14,323 nt of DNA from Bacteroidales bacterium UBA1733 (GTDB lineage Bacteria; Bacteroidota; Bacteroidia; Bacteroidales; UBA3663), in the NCBI GenBank assembly GCA_002315795.1, contig DCIF01000039.1, positions 315-14,637 on the forward strand. Reading direction: 5' to 3'. Below are positions 7,118 to 13,576 of this stretch, piece by piece. The stretch's first letter is position 1; every line of letters starts with the position of its first letter. The notes below the pieces were generated by a model. The model was not told the origin of the DNA. It saw only the letters and a list, made by a program, of their open reading frames with translations, and searched no databases. The translations under genes and the position numbers were made by a program.

Positions 7118-8638
7118 GTGAAAAAGTTATCAAAGATACTCGTTATACTGACCATGATGGCGCTGATGCCGGCACTGTCATGGGCAGATTCTTATTGTCC
7201 GAAGAAGGGTGAAGAGTTTGTTTTTTATCCGGTTTCGAAGGTTTATAAACAAGTTATTAAGGGTTATGACTGTTTCTATGTGCCAGAATTGGCGTATCGT
7301 GACGGACAGTCAAAGCCTTCGCGCGAGTATCGTTTTAAGGTTGATGCCAATGGCGTGACCCCTTTCAGCGAGATTGAAGGTCATACGTTTGTTTTGGAGT
7401 CGGCCATCAAGGAGAATGCCGATAAATCTGTCAGCACGCAGAACCTGCTCTGCTTCCTGGTGCGTGATGATGGCGCCAAGGTGATGCTGCGTATTCCTTT
7501 TGTCAGGAAAACGATCGATAATACACTGACACGTGGCATGTCGATCGTTCTGAATGAGAATAACTCTTTCCGCCAAGGTCCGGCTCTCTGTCTGATTAAC
7601 ATCCCTGCTTGTCCTGTAAGTCAGCTCAATAAGCTCTCTGCATCGATGAAGGGAAAGACCCTCACACGAAACACGGCCAGAGAGGTAGATATGACCGTGA
7701 GTACTTTGGTAAAATATCTGAATGGCGATCTCGGTGATGAGATTGTCAAGTCTCAATCGGTCTATTGTGATTCGATCAGTTTTGTCGATGTCCGTGGCTA
7801 TGTGTTCCGTCAGCCAATTGCTTTCGGCAATATGAAAGGCCGCAAGATCAAGCTTCCTGTGTTCGACTTCAGAGGCAATGGTGAGTCAGTGTATGGATCT
7901 TATTTCAGCATCAATACGGTGTTCAGAGCGCCTGCAGATCCTGCTGCAGCTACGGCAACACCACTATTGGCTGAGAATACTACCAAGTCTGTGTTGGCAG
8001 AAGAACCTAAGCAGGAACCTGCAAAACCTGTGGCTACCGAGACTCCTAAGCCGGTTGTCACCGAGACCCCTAAGCAAGTCTTAGCAGAAGCTGAGACAAA
8101 GACTGAAGCTGCGAAAAAGGTGGCAGAGGAAGAGGTAGAGAATGCTTATATTATAGATGAGGTACCTGTTGAGACCAACTTATGGGTACTTGATGAAAAG
8201 CCCAAGCAGTTGGTGGCTGAGAACAAGATAGAGACGAAGACCTCTGTAGAAATTCCTAACCAGACCGTAGTTGTCAAGGGTGTCACTGCACCTAAGAAAG
8301 TTGTGGCAGAGAAGACTGCAGAGCCTGTCAAGGCCGTTGAAATCGCTACACCAGAAATCACGGTGAAGGATGGACCTGATCCGGAGATTGCAGCTCGTCT
8401 GGCTAAGGATCGTCTGGCTAGTCTCACCAAGAAATATGGTGCCAAGAATGCGAAGATCATTGCCGATGGTAAGGTAAGTATCGGATTTACACAGGAGATG
8501 TGTAAAGAGGCTTTAGGCGAACCAGACTATATCAACACCACGCAGAACATGTTCACGACACTTGAACAGTGGGTTTATGGACATGATACTTATCTCTACT
8601 TCCAGAGAGGTAAGTTGCAGTCGATTGATCAGTTCTAA
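7118..8638 (+). CDS. Exported protein of unknown function with Lys/Pro/Glu-rich linker and BamE/SmpA-like C-terminus
   Basis: Not recognised as a whole. The GTG at 7118 gives the positive n-region of a signal peptide (MKKLSKILVILTMMALMPALSWA-D, cleavage likely after Ala23); the next in-frame Met codons (7154 onward) would lose it. Residues about 24-270 form a domain I cannot assign, with five or more Cys residues (SYCPKKG, YDCFYV, ALCLINIPACP). Residues about 272-417 are a low-complexity linker rich in Lys, Pro, Thr, Glu, Val and Ala, with internal repeats such as TETPKPVV and TETPKQVL. Residues about 435-506 resemble the small SmpA/OmlA (BamE) fold: MCKEALGEPDYIN, LEQWVYG, LYFQRGKLQSI. BamE belongs to the outer-membrane assembly machine, but such domains occur in many exported proteins. 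Last gene of the operon, followed by a strong terminator. Confidence 0.8.
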   Translation: MKKLSKILVILTMMALMPALSWADSYCPKKGEEFVFYPVSKVYKQVIKGYDCFYVPELAYRDGQSKPSREYRFKVDANGVTPFSEIEGHTFVLESAIKENADKSVSTQNLLCFLVRDDGAKVMLRIPFVRKTIDNTLTRGMSIVLNENNSFRQGPALCLINIPACPVSQLNKLSASMKGKTLTRNTAREVDMTVSTLVKYLNGDLGDEIVKSQSVYCDSISFVDVRGYVFRQPIAFGNMKGRKIKLPVFDFRGNGESVYGSYFSINTVFRAPADPAAATATPLLAENTTKSVLAEEPKQEPAKPVATETPKPVVTETPKQVLAEAETKTEAAKKVAEEEVENAYIIDEVPVETNLWVLDEKPKQLVAENKIETKTSVEIPNQTVVVKGVTAPKKVVAEKTAEPVKAVEIATPEITVKDGPDPEIAARLAKDRLASLTKKYGAKNAKIIADGKVSIGFTQEMCKEALGEPDYINTTQNMFTTLEQWVYGHDTYLYFQRGKLQSIDQF

Positions 8639-8657
8639 AACAAGCTACTATAAAATT

Positions 8658-8692
8658 GCCGCCCTCGTTACAATAATCTTAACGAGGGCGGC
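8658..8692. terminator. Bidirectional terminator between convergent operons
   Basis: A perfect 13-bp G/C-rich stem (GCCGCCCTCGTTA at 8658-8670 with 8680-8692) encloses a 9-nt loop. On + it is followed by TGTTTATTTG, on - by AATTTTAT. It starts 20 nt after the stop of the unknown exported gene and 21 nt beyond the stop of trpS on the other strand, so one hairpin probably ends both transcripts. Confidence 0.88.
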
Positions 8693-8712
8693 TGTTTATT
8701 TGTCAAGAAGGA

Positions 8713-9711
8713 TCAGAACTTTCTGAATCCCATGAATCTGCGCATTTCATCGAGCGTTTCACGAACGAAGGTGCGAGCCTTCTCTGCTCCCATCTCACGT
8801 ACCTTGTTGAGGTAGTCAGTGTCTGCATAGATCTCGTTGTAACGCTCACGGATTGGAGCGGTAACCTTGAGGACATCTGTAGCAATCTGCATCTTGAGGT
8901 CACCATAGCGGATAGAGCAGTCATTCCAAGCTGCGAGATACTGGTCGTAGATCTCTGGCGAAGAAACGAGCTTGAGGAAGTAGAAGAGATTCTTGATCGG
9001 CTCGTTCATCTCTGAGTTTGGCTGCTCAGGAGTCATGTCGGTCACTGCTTTCTTGAACTTCTTGATGACGGTCTTGTCGTCGTCATTGATATAAATGCAG
9101 TTGCCTTCGCTCTTGCCCATTTTGCCGCTGCCGTCAAGTCCGGGAATCTTAATAGGTTCACCCTTAGCCTCGTAAGGCTTTGGCTCGATCATCAGATCGC
9201 ACTTATAGAAGTTGTTGAAGCGCTTGGCGAAATTGCGTGCCATCTCGAGGTGCTGAAGCTGATCCTTGCCAACAGGAACGAAATTTGCACGATGCTGCAG
9301 GATGTCTGCAGCCATCAGAACCGGGTAGGTGAGGAGGCCAGCGTTGACATTGTTTGGCTGCTTGCGAGCCTTATCTTTGAATGAAACCGTCTTCTCGAGC
9401 TCGCCAAGATAAGCGTGCATATTGAGGAGTGTATAGAATTCGCAGGTCTCAGGAACGTCTGACTGAACATATACAGTGCACTTGTCAGGATCCATGCCAG
9501 CAGCGAGATATTCAGCAAGGATGCTTCGAACATTAGGGTTCAGAATCTCTGGATCTGGCTGGGTGGTAAGTGAATGATAGTCTGCGATAAAATAACGGCA
9601 ATCGTAGTCATTCTGCATCTCCACGAAGTTGCGGAGCGCTCCATAGTAGTTGCCGAGGTGGAGGTGTCCGGTAGAGCGGATGCCACTCAGCACGATGGGT
9701 TTCTTTTCCAT
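8713..9711 (-). CDS. trpS: Tryptophanyl-tRNA synthetase
   Basis: Class Ic aminoacyl-tRNA synthetase that charges tRNA-Trp, 332 residues, the usual bacterial length. The N-terminal ATP-binding motif is TGHLHLGNYYGAL (14-26), equivalent to HIGH. Trp-pocket and dimer segments are recognisable: DYHSLT (44-49), GLLTYPVLMAADIL (125-138) and VGKDQLQHLE (147-156). The second signature reads KMGKS (197-201) where most bacterial enzymes have KMSKS; the two Lys residues and last Ser are kept, so activity is expected. The C-terminal half with AVTD and GAEKAR is complete. It starts 4 nt after the phosphatase gene's stop and has no promoter of its own that I can see, so it is likely co-transcribed from the promoter near 10571. 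Confidence 0.97.
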   Translation of the reverse strand: MEKKPIVLSGIRSTGHLHLGNYYGALRNFVEMQNDYDCRYFIADYHSLTTQPDPEILNPNVRSILAEYLAAGMDPDKCTVYVQSDVPETCEFYTLLNMHAYLGELEKTVSFKDKARKQPNNVNAGLLTYPVLMAADILQHRANFVPVGKDQLQHLEMARNFAKRFNNFYKCDLMIEPKPYEAKGEPIKIPGLDGSGKMGKSEGNCIYINDDDKTVIKKFKKAVTDMTPEQPNSEMNEPIKNLFYFLKLVSSPEIYDQYLAAWNDCSIRYGDLKMQIATDVLKVTAPIRERYNEIYADTDYLNKVREMGAEKARTFVRETLDEMRRFMGFRKF

Positions 9712-9715
9712 ATTT

Positions 9716-10531
9716 TTATTTTACATTCTTAAGAATCAGTTTAACAATGGGCTCATAGCCTGCAGCAATAGAAATCTTTCGATCGTCACGAATAGAGCGG
9801 ATGACTCCTCCTGCCTCTTCGACGATGAGCATGCCAGCGCACGCATCCCAAGCATTGAGATTAAGTTCCCAGTAGCCATCGAGCATGCCACAAGCCACAC
9901 AGCAGAGATCAAAAGCCGCAGATCCCATGCGACGCAGACCACGGAGCTGTGGCAACATACGGCAGACGTTGTCAAGGTTGTTCTTGTCTGAACCGACGGT
10001 GGCTTTGTCATAAGGGAAACCTGTTGCTACGATACATTCGTTGAGGTCGTTCTTGCGGTTGACACGGATGGTCTTGCCATTCCAGCGAGCGCCTTCACCA
10101 CGTACAGCTGTGTAGAGACTGTCAAAAGAAGGTGCATAGACCACACCTACCTGTGTCACTCCCTTATACTGCACGCCAATGCTGACACAGTACATCGGCA
10201 GACCTTCAGAATAGTTGTTGGTGCCATCGAGAGGATCGACTACCCATTCCCAGTCAGACTGACCATTGCTGTGCTTGCCCGTCTCCTCGCTCAGAATGCT
10301 GTGTGACGGATAAGCCTGATGAATGCGGTCGATGATCAGTGCTTCACATTCCTTATCAACCTCAGTCACCAGATCATGAAGGCTACTCTTGGTCTCAATG
10401 CCGAGATTGCGACTGCGGAACTTGTGAAACTGGATCTTGCCGGCAGCCATGGCAATGTCAATGGCACACTGCATGATACATGCATTGTCTTCGGTCATTT
10501 CCTTAGGTGCAAATGGGTGGATAATACTCAT
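9716..10531 (-). CDS. Inositol-monophosphatase-family phosphatase
   Basis: A 271-residue Mg-dependent, lithium-sensitive-type sugar or nucleotide phosphatase (SuhB/CysQ/IMPase superfamily). Metal and catalytic motifs are intact: DLVTEVDK (53-60), ILSEETG with Glu82/Glu83, WVVDPLDGTNNY with Asp99 and Asp102 (motif A), and AWDACAGMLIVEEAGG with Asp229 (motif B). WD-C-AG in place of the more common WD-AAG is a small variation. It might act on inositol phosphates, 3'-phosphoadenosine phosphate or histidinol phosphate; motifs do not separate these. The start at 10531 (MSIIHPF) is preferred over the open frame extending to 10645, which would run through the promoter. It leads a two-gene operon with trpS, 4 nt apart. 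Confidence 0.92.
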   Translation of the reverse strand: MSIIHPFAPKEMTEDNACIMQCAIDIAMAAGKIQFHKFRSRNLGIETKSSLHDLVTEVDKECEALIIDRIHQAYPSHSILSEETGKHSNGQSDWEWVVDPLDGTNNYSEGLPMYCVSIGVQYKGVTQVGVVYAPSFDSLYTAVRGEGARWNGKTIRVNRKNDLNECIVATGFPYDKATVGSDKNNLDNVCRMLPQLRGLRRMGSAAFDLCCVACGMLDGYWELNLNAWDACAGMLIVEEAGGVIRSIRDDRKISIAAGYEPIVKLILKNVK

Positions 10532-10563
10532 AATGCTTCTGTTTGTTTTTCGATAATTGAGCG

Positions 10564-10595
10564 CAAAGATAGTCAAACTCTCTGAAAATTCCAAA
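10564..10595 (-). promoter_or_regulatory. Promoter of the phosphatase-trpS operon
   Basis: The best promoter in the window: on the minus strand TTTG (10595-10592), a 20-nt spacer, then TATCTTTG (10571-10564), matching the Bacteroidetes TTTG/TAnnTTTG consensus in both boxes and spacing. Transcription should start near 10558, about 27 nt before the ATG at 10531. Confidence 0.8.
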
Positions 10596-10610
10596 AAAAA
10601 GTGGTAGAAC

Positions 10611-10642
10611 TTGTAGATTTTGGAATAAAATGAGTATCTTTG
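10611..10642 (+). promoter_or_regulatory. Promoter of the Nudix-mtaB-DUF1460 cluster
   Basis: TATCTTTG at 10635-10642 is an exact -7 box; TTG at 10611-10613, 21 nt upstream, is a partial -33 box. The start would fall near 10649 with a leader of about 14 nt ahead of the ATG at 10663. It is back to back with the phosphatase-trpS promoter in a 131-bp divergent region. Confidence 0.65.
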
Positions 10643-10662
10643 CACCGCTTTAATTCAAAAAA

Positions 10663-11253
10663 ATGATCGAACTACATTATCCTGCAGCTAAAGCTGCCAG
10701 TGAATATTTCCCGTTGATAGACGAAGAAGGCAACGTGGTAGGACAGGCAACACGCCGCTATTGCCACGGTGGAAGCATGGCTTTGCATCCGGTGGTGCAT
10801 CTGCATGTCCTAGATCGTCATGGACATCTATATCTGCAGAAACGTTCGATGAAAAAGGATATTGCTCCAGGACTGTGGGATACGTCTGTAGGAGGTCATG
10901 TAGATTATGGCGAATCACTGGATGTAGCCGTAAGACGTGAAGCAAGAGAGGAACTGGGACTGCAGCTGGCTGATGATGCTGAGCTTACTTTCCTTTTTCA
11001 GTATGTCTGGCAATCCAGTCGTGAGCGAGAGCTTGTTACGGCATACTCGATCGTTTATGACGGTGAGCTTCATCCGGATCATGATGAGGTGGATGAAGGT
11101 CGTTTCTGGACCTTGGAAGAATTGCGGGAAACGCGCGGAAAAGGAGTCTTCACACAACAGTTTGAGGAGGAAGAGAGCGCTCGTATCTTGGCTCTTTTTG
11201 ACATACACAAAATATCTTTTTCCTTTCAAACTACTCTAAACTCTAATCTCTAA
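10663..11253 (+). CDS. Nudix hydrolase
   Basis: A 196-residue cytoplasmic enzyme expected to cleave a nucleoside diphosphate linked to some moiety, or to act on isopentenyl-diphosphate-like substrates. The Nudix box is perfect: GHVDYGESLDVAVRREAREE, fitting G-x5-E-x7-RE-x2-EE, followed by LGL. The N-terminal part (PLIDEEGNVVGQATR and the AL-HPVVHLHVLD segment) is typical of the subgroup close to isopentenyl-diphosphate isomerase/YfcD. ATG at 10663 lies just after a promoter. The last 12 or so residues (SFSFQTTLNSNL) are encoded by a G-free, repeat-containing stretch and look like a non-conserved tail; the TAA stop is itself inside a tandem heptamer. The substrate is not predictable. Confidence 0.9.
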   Translation: MIELHYPAAKAASEYFPLIDEEGNVVGQATRRYCHGGSMALHPVVHLHVLDRHGHLYLQKRSMKKDIAPGLWDTSVGGHVDYGESLDVAVRREAREELGLQLADDAELTFLFQYVWQSSRERELVTAYSIVYDGELHPDHDEVDEGRFWTLEELRETRGKGVFTQQFEEEESARILALFDIHKISFSFQTTLNSNL

Positions 11254-11291
11254 TCTCTCAACTTTAATCTCTAAACTCTAAACTCTAAACT
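11236..11291 (+). repeat. Eight tandem heptamers, consensus CTAA(A/T)CT
   Basis: Units start at 11236, 11243, 11250, 11257, 11264, 11271, 11278 and 11285: CTAAACT, CTAATCT, CTAATCT, CTCAACT, TTAATCT, then three identical CTAAACT copies. The array encodes the last five residues and stop of the Nudix gene and ends 2 nt before the TTG start of mtaB. Because 7 is not a multiple of 3 and the unit contains TAA, every reading frame meets a stop within 21 nt. Confidence 0.9.
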
Positions 11292-11293
11292 CT

Positions 11294-12607
11294 TTGAAGA
11301 AGAAAGTCGCATATTATACCTTAGGCTGTCGTCTCAATTTTGCAGAGACCTCTACGCTTGCCTACCGCCTGGAACAGCTTGGCTTTGAGAAAAGCAGTAA
11401 GGAAGCCGATCTGGTGGTAGTCAATACTTGTGCAGTCACTGAACAGGCAACGGCTAAGAGTCGTCAGCAGATCAATAAGCTGATCCATGAGAATCCGGAT
11501 GCCTATGTCATTGTTACAGGATGTTATGCGCAGATAGAACCGCAGCAGTTGGCTGAGCGAGTGAAGGGAATAGACGTCATTGTCGGAACGGAGTTCAAAG
11601 GCGAGAATATCACTACACTCCTTGGTGATCTGAAGAAACGGGAAGAGACATTGCTATATCACACGGCTTACAAAGATATTCACACTTTTCATGGCGGCTG
11701 TTCGGCCGATGACCGAACGCGTCATTTTCTGAAAGTGCAGGACGGCTGTGACTATTTCTGTACGTATTGCACCATCCCGATGGCCCGAGGCCGGAGCCGC
11801 AGTGCCAGCATTGCGGAACTGGTAAAGATGGCCGAGGCTGTCGTAGCTCATGGTGGCAAGGAGATTGTGCTGACGGGTGTCAACATCGGTGATTTCGGCA
11901 AGGGGACCGACGAGACTTTCTATGACCTCTGCCGTGCTCTGGATGAAGTAGAAGGTGTTGAACGTTACCGTATTGGCTCTATCGAACCGAATCTGCTGAC
12001 CGATGAACTGATACGATGGATTGCAGCTGATTCCAAGCGCTTTGCGCCTCATTTCCATATTCCGCTTCAGGCAGGTAGTGATGAGGTTCTGGCTCTCATG
12101 CGTCGTCGGTATGATACGGCACTTTTCCGTCGGAAAATTGAAATGGTACGTGAACTGATGCCAGATGCCTTTATCGGTGTGGATGTGATGGCTGGCATGC
12201 GAGGTGAGACCGATGAGCTTTTCCAGAAGTCTTATGATTTCCTGGATTCACTATCGGTGTCACAGTTGCATCCGTTTACTTATAGCGAACGCAGTGGTAC
12301 ACGTGCATTGGACATCAAACCTGTGATTCCTGGTCCTGTGCGCCATGAGCGTACGGCTCGTCTGGTGGCGTTGTCTGACCAGAAGTTGCGCGACTTCTAC
12401 AAGCTGCAATTCGGCACTACACGCAAGGTCTTGTGGGAGGAACCTACCCATCGCACAAGGAAACTGATGCATGGATTTACAGAGAATTATATCCGTGTAG
12501 AGGCTCCCTTCGACTCGGAGTTGGTGAATGTATGTCAGGAGGTTACACTGGGAAATGAACTGGTAGAGACCAGTCAGGGACCAGCGATAAGCATTAAAAA
12601 CAAATAG
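11294..12607 (+). CDS. mtaB: tRNA t6A37 methylthiotransferase MtaB
   Basis: A 437-residue radical-SAM enzyme that inserts a methylthio group into N6-threonylcarbamoyladenosine at position 37 of ANN-decoding tRNAs, using two 4Fe-4S clusters. The N-terminal MTTase domain carries Cys12 (TLGCRLN), Cys46 (VNTCAVT) and Cys77 (VTGCYAQ); the radical-SAM motif is Cys152-x3-Cys156-x2-Cys159 (CDYFCTYC), followed by IPMARGRSRS. A TRAM-like C-terminal domain occupies about 375-437. The LGCRLNFAET start segment points to the MtaB branch and not MiaB or RimO. The start must be the TTG at 11294: an in-frame TAA sits at 11279, and the next Met lies far past Cys12. No Shine-Dalgarno is visible. It ends 5 nt before the DUF1460 gene, so the two are probably translated from one message. 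Confidence 0.93.
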   Translation: MKKKVAYYTLGCRLNFAETSTLAYRLEQLGFEKSSKEADLVVVNTCAVTEQATAKSRQQINKLIHENPDAYVIVTGCYAQIEPQQLAERVKGIDVIVGTEFKGENITTLLGDLKKREETLLYHTAYKDIHTFHGGCSADDRTRHFLKVQDGCDYFCTYCTIPMARGRSRSASIAELVKMAEAVVAHGGKEIVLTGVNIGDFGKGTDETFYDLCRALDEVEGVERYRIGSIEPNLLTDELIRWIAADSKRFAPHFHIPLQAGSDEVLALMRRRYDTALFRRKIEMVRELMPDAFIGVDVMAGMRGETDELFQKSYDFLDSLSVSQLHPFTYSERSGTRALDIKPVIPGPVRHERTARLVALSDQKLRDFYKLQFGTTRKVLWEEPTHRTRKLMHGFTENYIRVEAPFDSELVNVCQEVTLGNELVETSQGPAISIKNK

Positions 12608-12612
12608 TCTGA

Positions 12613-13413
12613 ATGCAGAGATATTTTCTACTTTTGACCGTGGGACTGCTCAGCTTTTGTGGCTGTAGGGTAGAGGCTCAGTTGCTCGTGGGAACTCCAT
12701 ACGTAACTGCTACCTTAGAACCCCAAGAGATGCCTGTGGATGTAGAGGCTTTCGTTGAACCACTCATCGTCAAGCTCGATGGCGTAGATTGCACAACTTA
12801 TGTGGAATATGTCACAGCCGCGCGTCTTGCGGGGAAGACTGAGATTTGCGCGACAGACACTGCATTCCTGTCCGCGCTTCAGCAATTGCGCTACCGTCAT
12901 GGCCAGCGTGGAAACTATGCCACACGTAAACATTATTTTAGTGAGTGGATCAGTGACGCGGTAGCTAACGGCTTGCTATATGAGGTGACTCCGGATATTT
13001 CTGTGGCAGAACCGCTGAACAAGAAGATCGATTTTATGAGCACTCATCCGCAATTCTATCCTCAACTGGAGAAGAGCGAAAAGCTGCTCGAGGAAATCAG
13101 AAAAGTGGAAAAGCAACTTTGTGAAGATACGGTATTCTACGTGCCGACAGTCTTAATCGCGCAGGCTTACCAGTCTATGCAACATGGTGACATTGTCGCT
13201 TTCCTGACAAACAGAGAGGGACTTGACATTCAGCATGTAGGACTGGTGTGGTATCCTGAGAAAGAACAGGAACCTCGCTTGCTTCATGCCAGCTCTTCGG
13301 CCAAGCAAGTCATTATTGATAAGCGGACCATCGGTCAGTATGCAGCTTCGCAGAAAAACATAAAGGGTATTCGAATCGTCAGATGTGGTCAAATGTCTGC
13401 TTTGAAACACTGA
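12613..13413 (+). CDS. DUF1460-family exported amidase-like cysteine hydrolase
   Basis: A 266-residue envelope protein with a signal peptide (MQRYFLLLTVGLLSFCGC..., cleavage likely after Ala22, VEA-Q; the Cys residues do not make a good lipobox). It resembles the DUF1460 family (Pfam PF07313), which has an NlpC/P60-like fold and is annotated as N-acetylmuramoyl-L-alanine-amidase-like. The likely nucleophile is Cys60 in DGVDCTTYVE and the partner His208 in LDIQHVGLVW, after GDIVAFLTNREG; LLHASSS follows. A role in peptidoglycan turnover or muropeptide recycling in the periplasm is inferred from the family. ATG at 12613 is 5 nt after mtaB's stop. Its pairing with a tRNA-modification gene is probably transcriptional convenience and not a shared pathway. 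Confidence 0.85.
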   Translation: MQRYFLLLTVGLLSFCGCRVEAQLLVGTPYVTATLEPQEMPVDVEAFVEPLIVKLDGVDCTTYVEYVTAARLAGKTEICATDTAFLSALQQLRYRHGQRGNYATRKHYFSEWISDAVANGLLYEVTPDISVAEPLNKKIDFMSTHPQFYPQLEKSEKLLEEIRKVEKQLCEDTVFYVPTVLIAQAYQSMQHGDIVAFLTNREGLDIQHVGLVWYPEKEQEPRLLHASSSAKQVIIDKRTIGQYAASQKNIKGIRIVRCGQMSALKH

Positions 13414-13481
13414 AGAAACATCGGAATTTGACTTCAAACCTACACCTTTTTTGAAATGCCGGTGTTAAATTAATGAAAAGA

Positions 13482-13534
13482 TACACTTTTAGTGTAAAAA
13501 AATTTGGAAGTGTCAAAAAAAACAATAATCTTTA
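13482..13534 (+). promoter_or_regulatory. Candidate promoter and repeated AGTGT sites before the last gene
   Basis: TTTG at 13503-13506 and AATCTTTA at 13527-13534, 20 nt apart, form a two-mismatch version of the Bacteroidetes promoter. Around the -33 box are a small palindrome (TACACT-TTT-AGTGTA, 13482-13496) and two copies of AGTGTnAAAAAA at 13491-13502 and 13509-13520, spaced 18 nt apart. These could be operator sites. The promoter is plausible; regulation is inference. Confidence 0.4.
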
Positions 13535-13576
13535 CACACTCAATAATGGCATTTTGTCTTATTCGCCTGCTTATTC

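Noticed and set aside
8036..8085. Direct repeat in the linker of the exported unknown protein
   Set aside because: It is a coding repeat (TETPK motifs) of a low-complexity linker, not a separate DNA element.
10532..10645. N-terminal extension of the phosphatase frame
   Set aside because: It would be translated from upstream of its own near-consensus promoter; the family N-terminus fits the start at 10531.
11236..11291. CRISPR-like array
   Set aside because: The units are 7 nt with no spacers; it is a simple tandem repeat and no cas gene is present.
13442..13465. Terminator after the DUF1460 gene (ACACC ... GGTGT)
   Set aside because: Only a 5-bp stem with a 14-nt loop and no U-tract; too weak to call.
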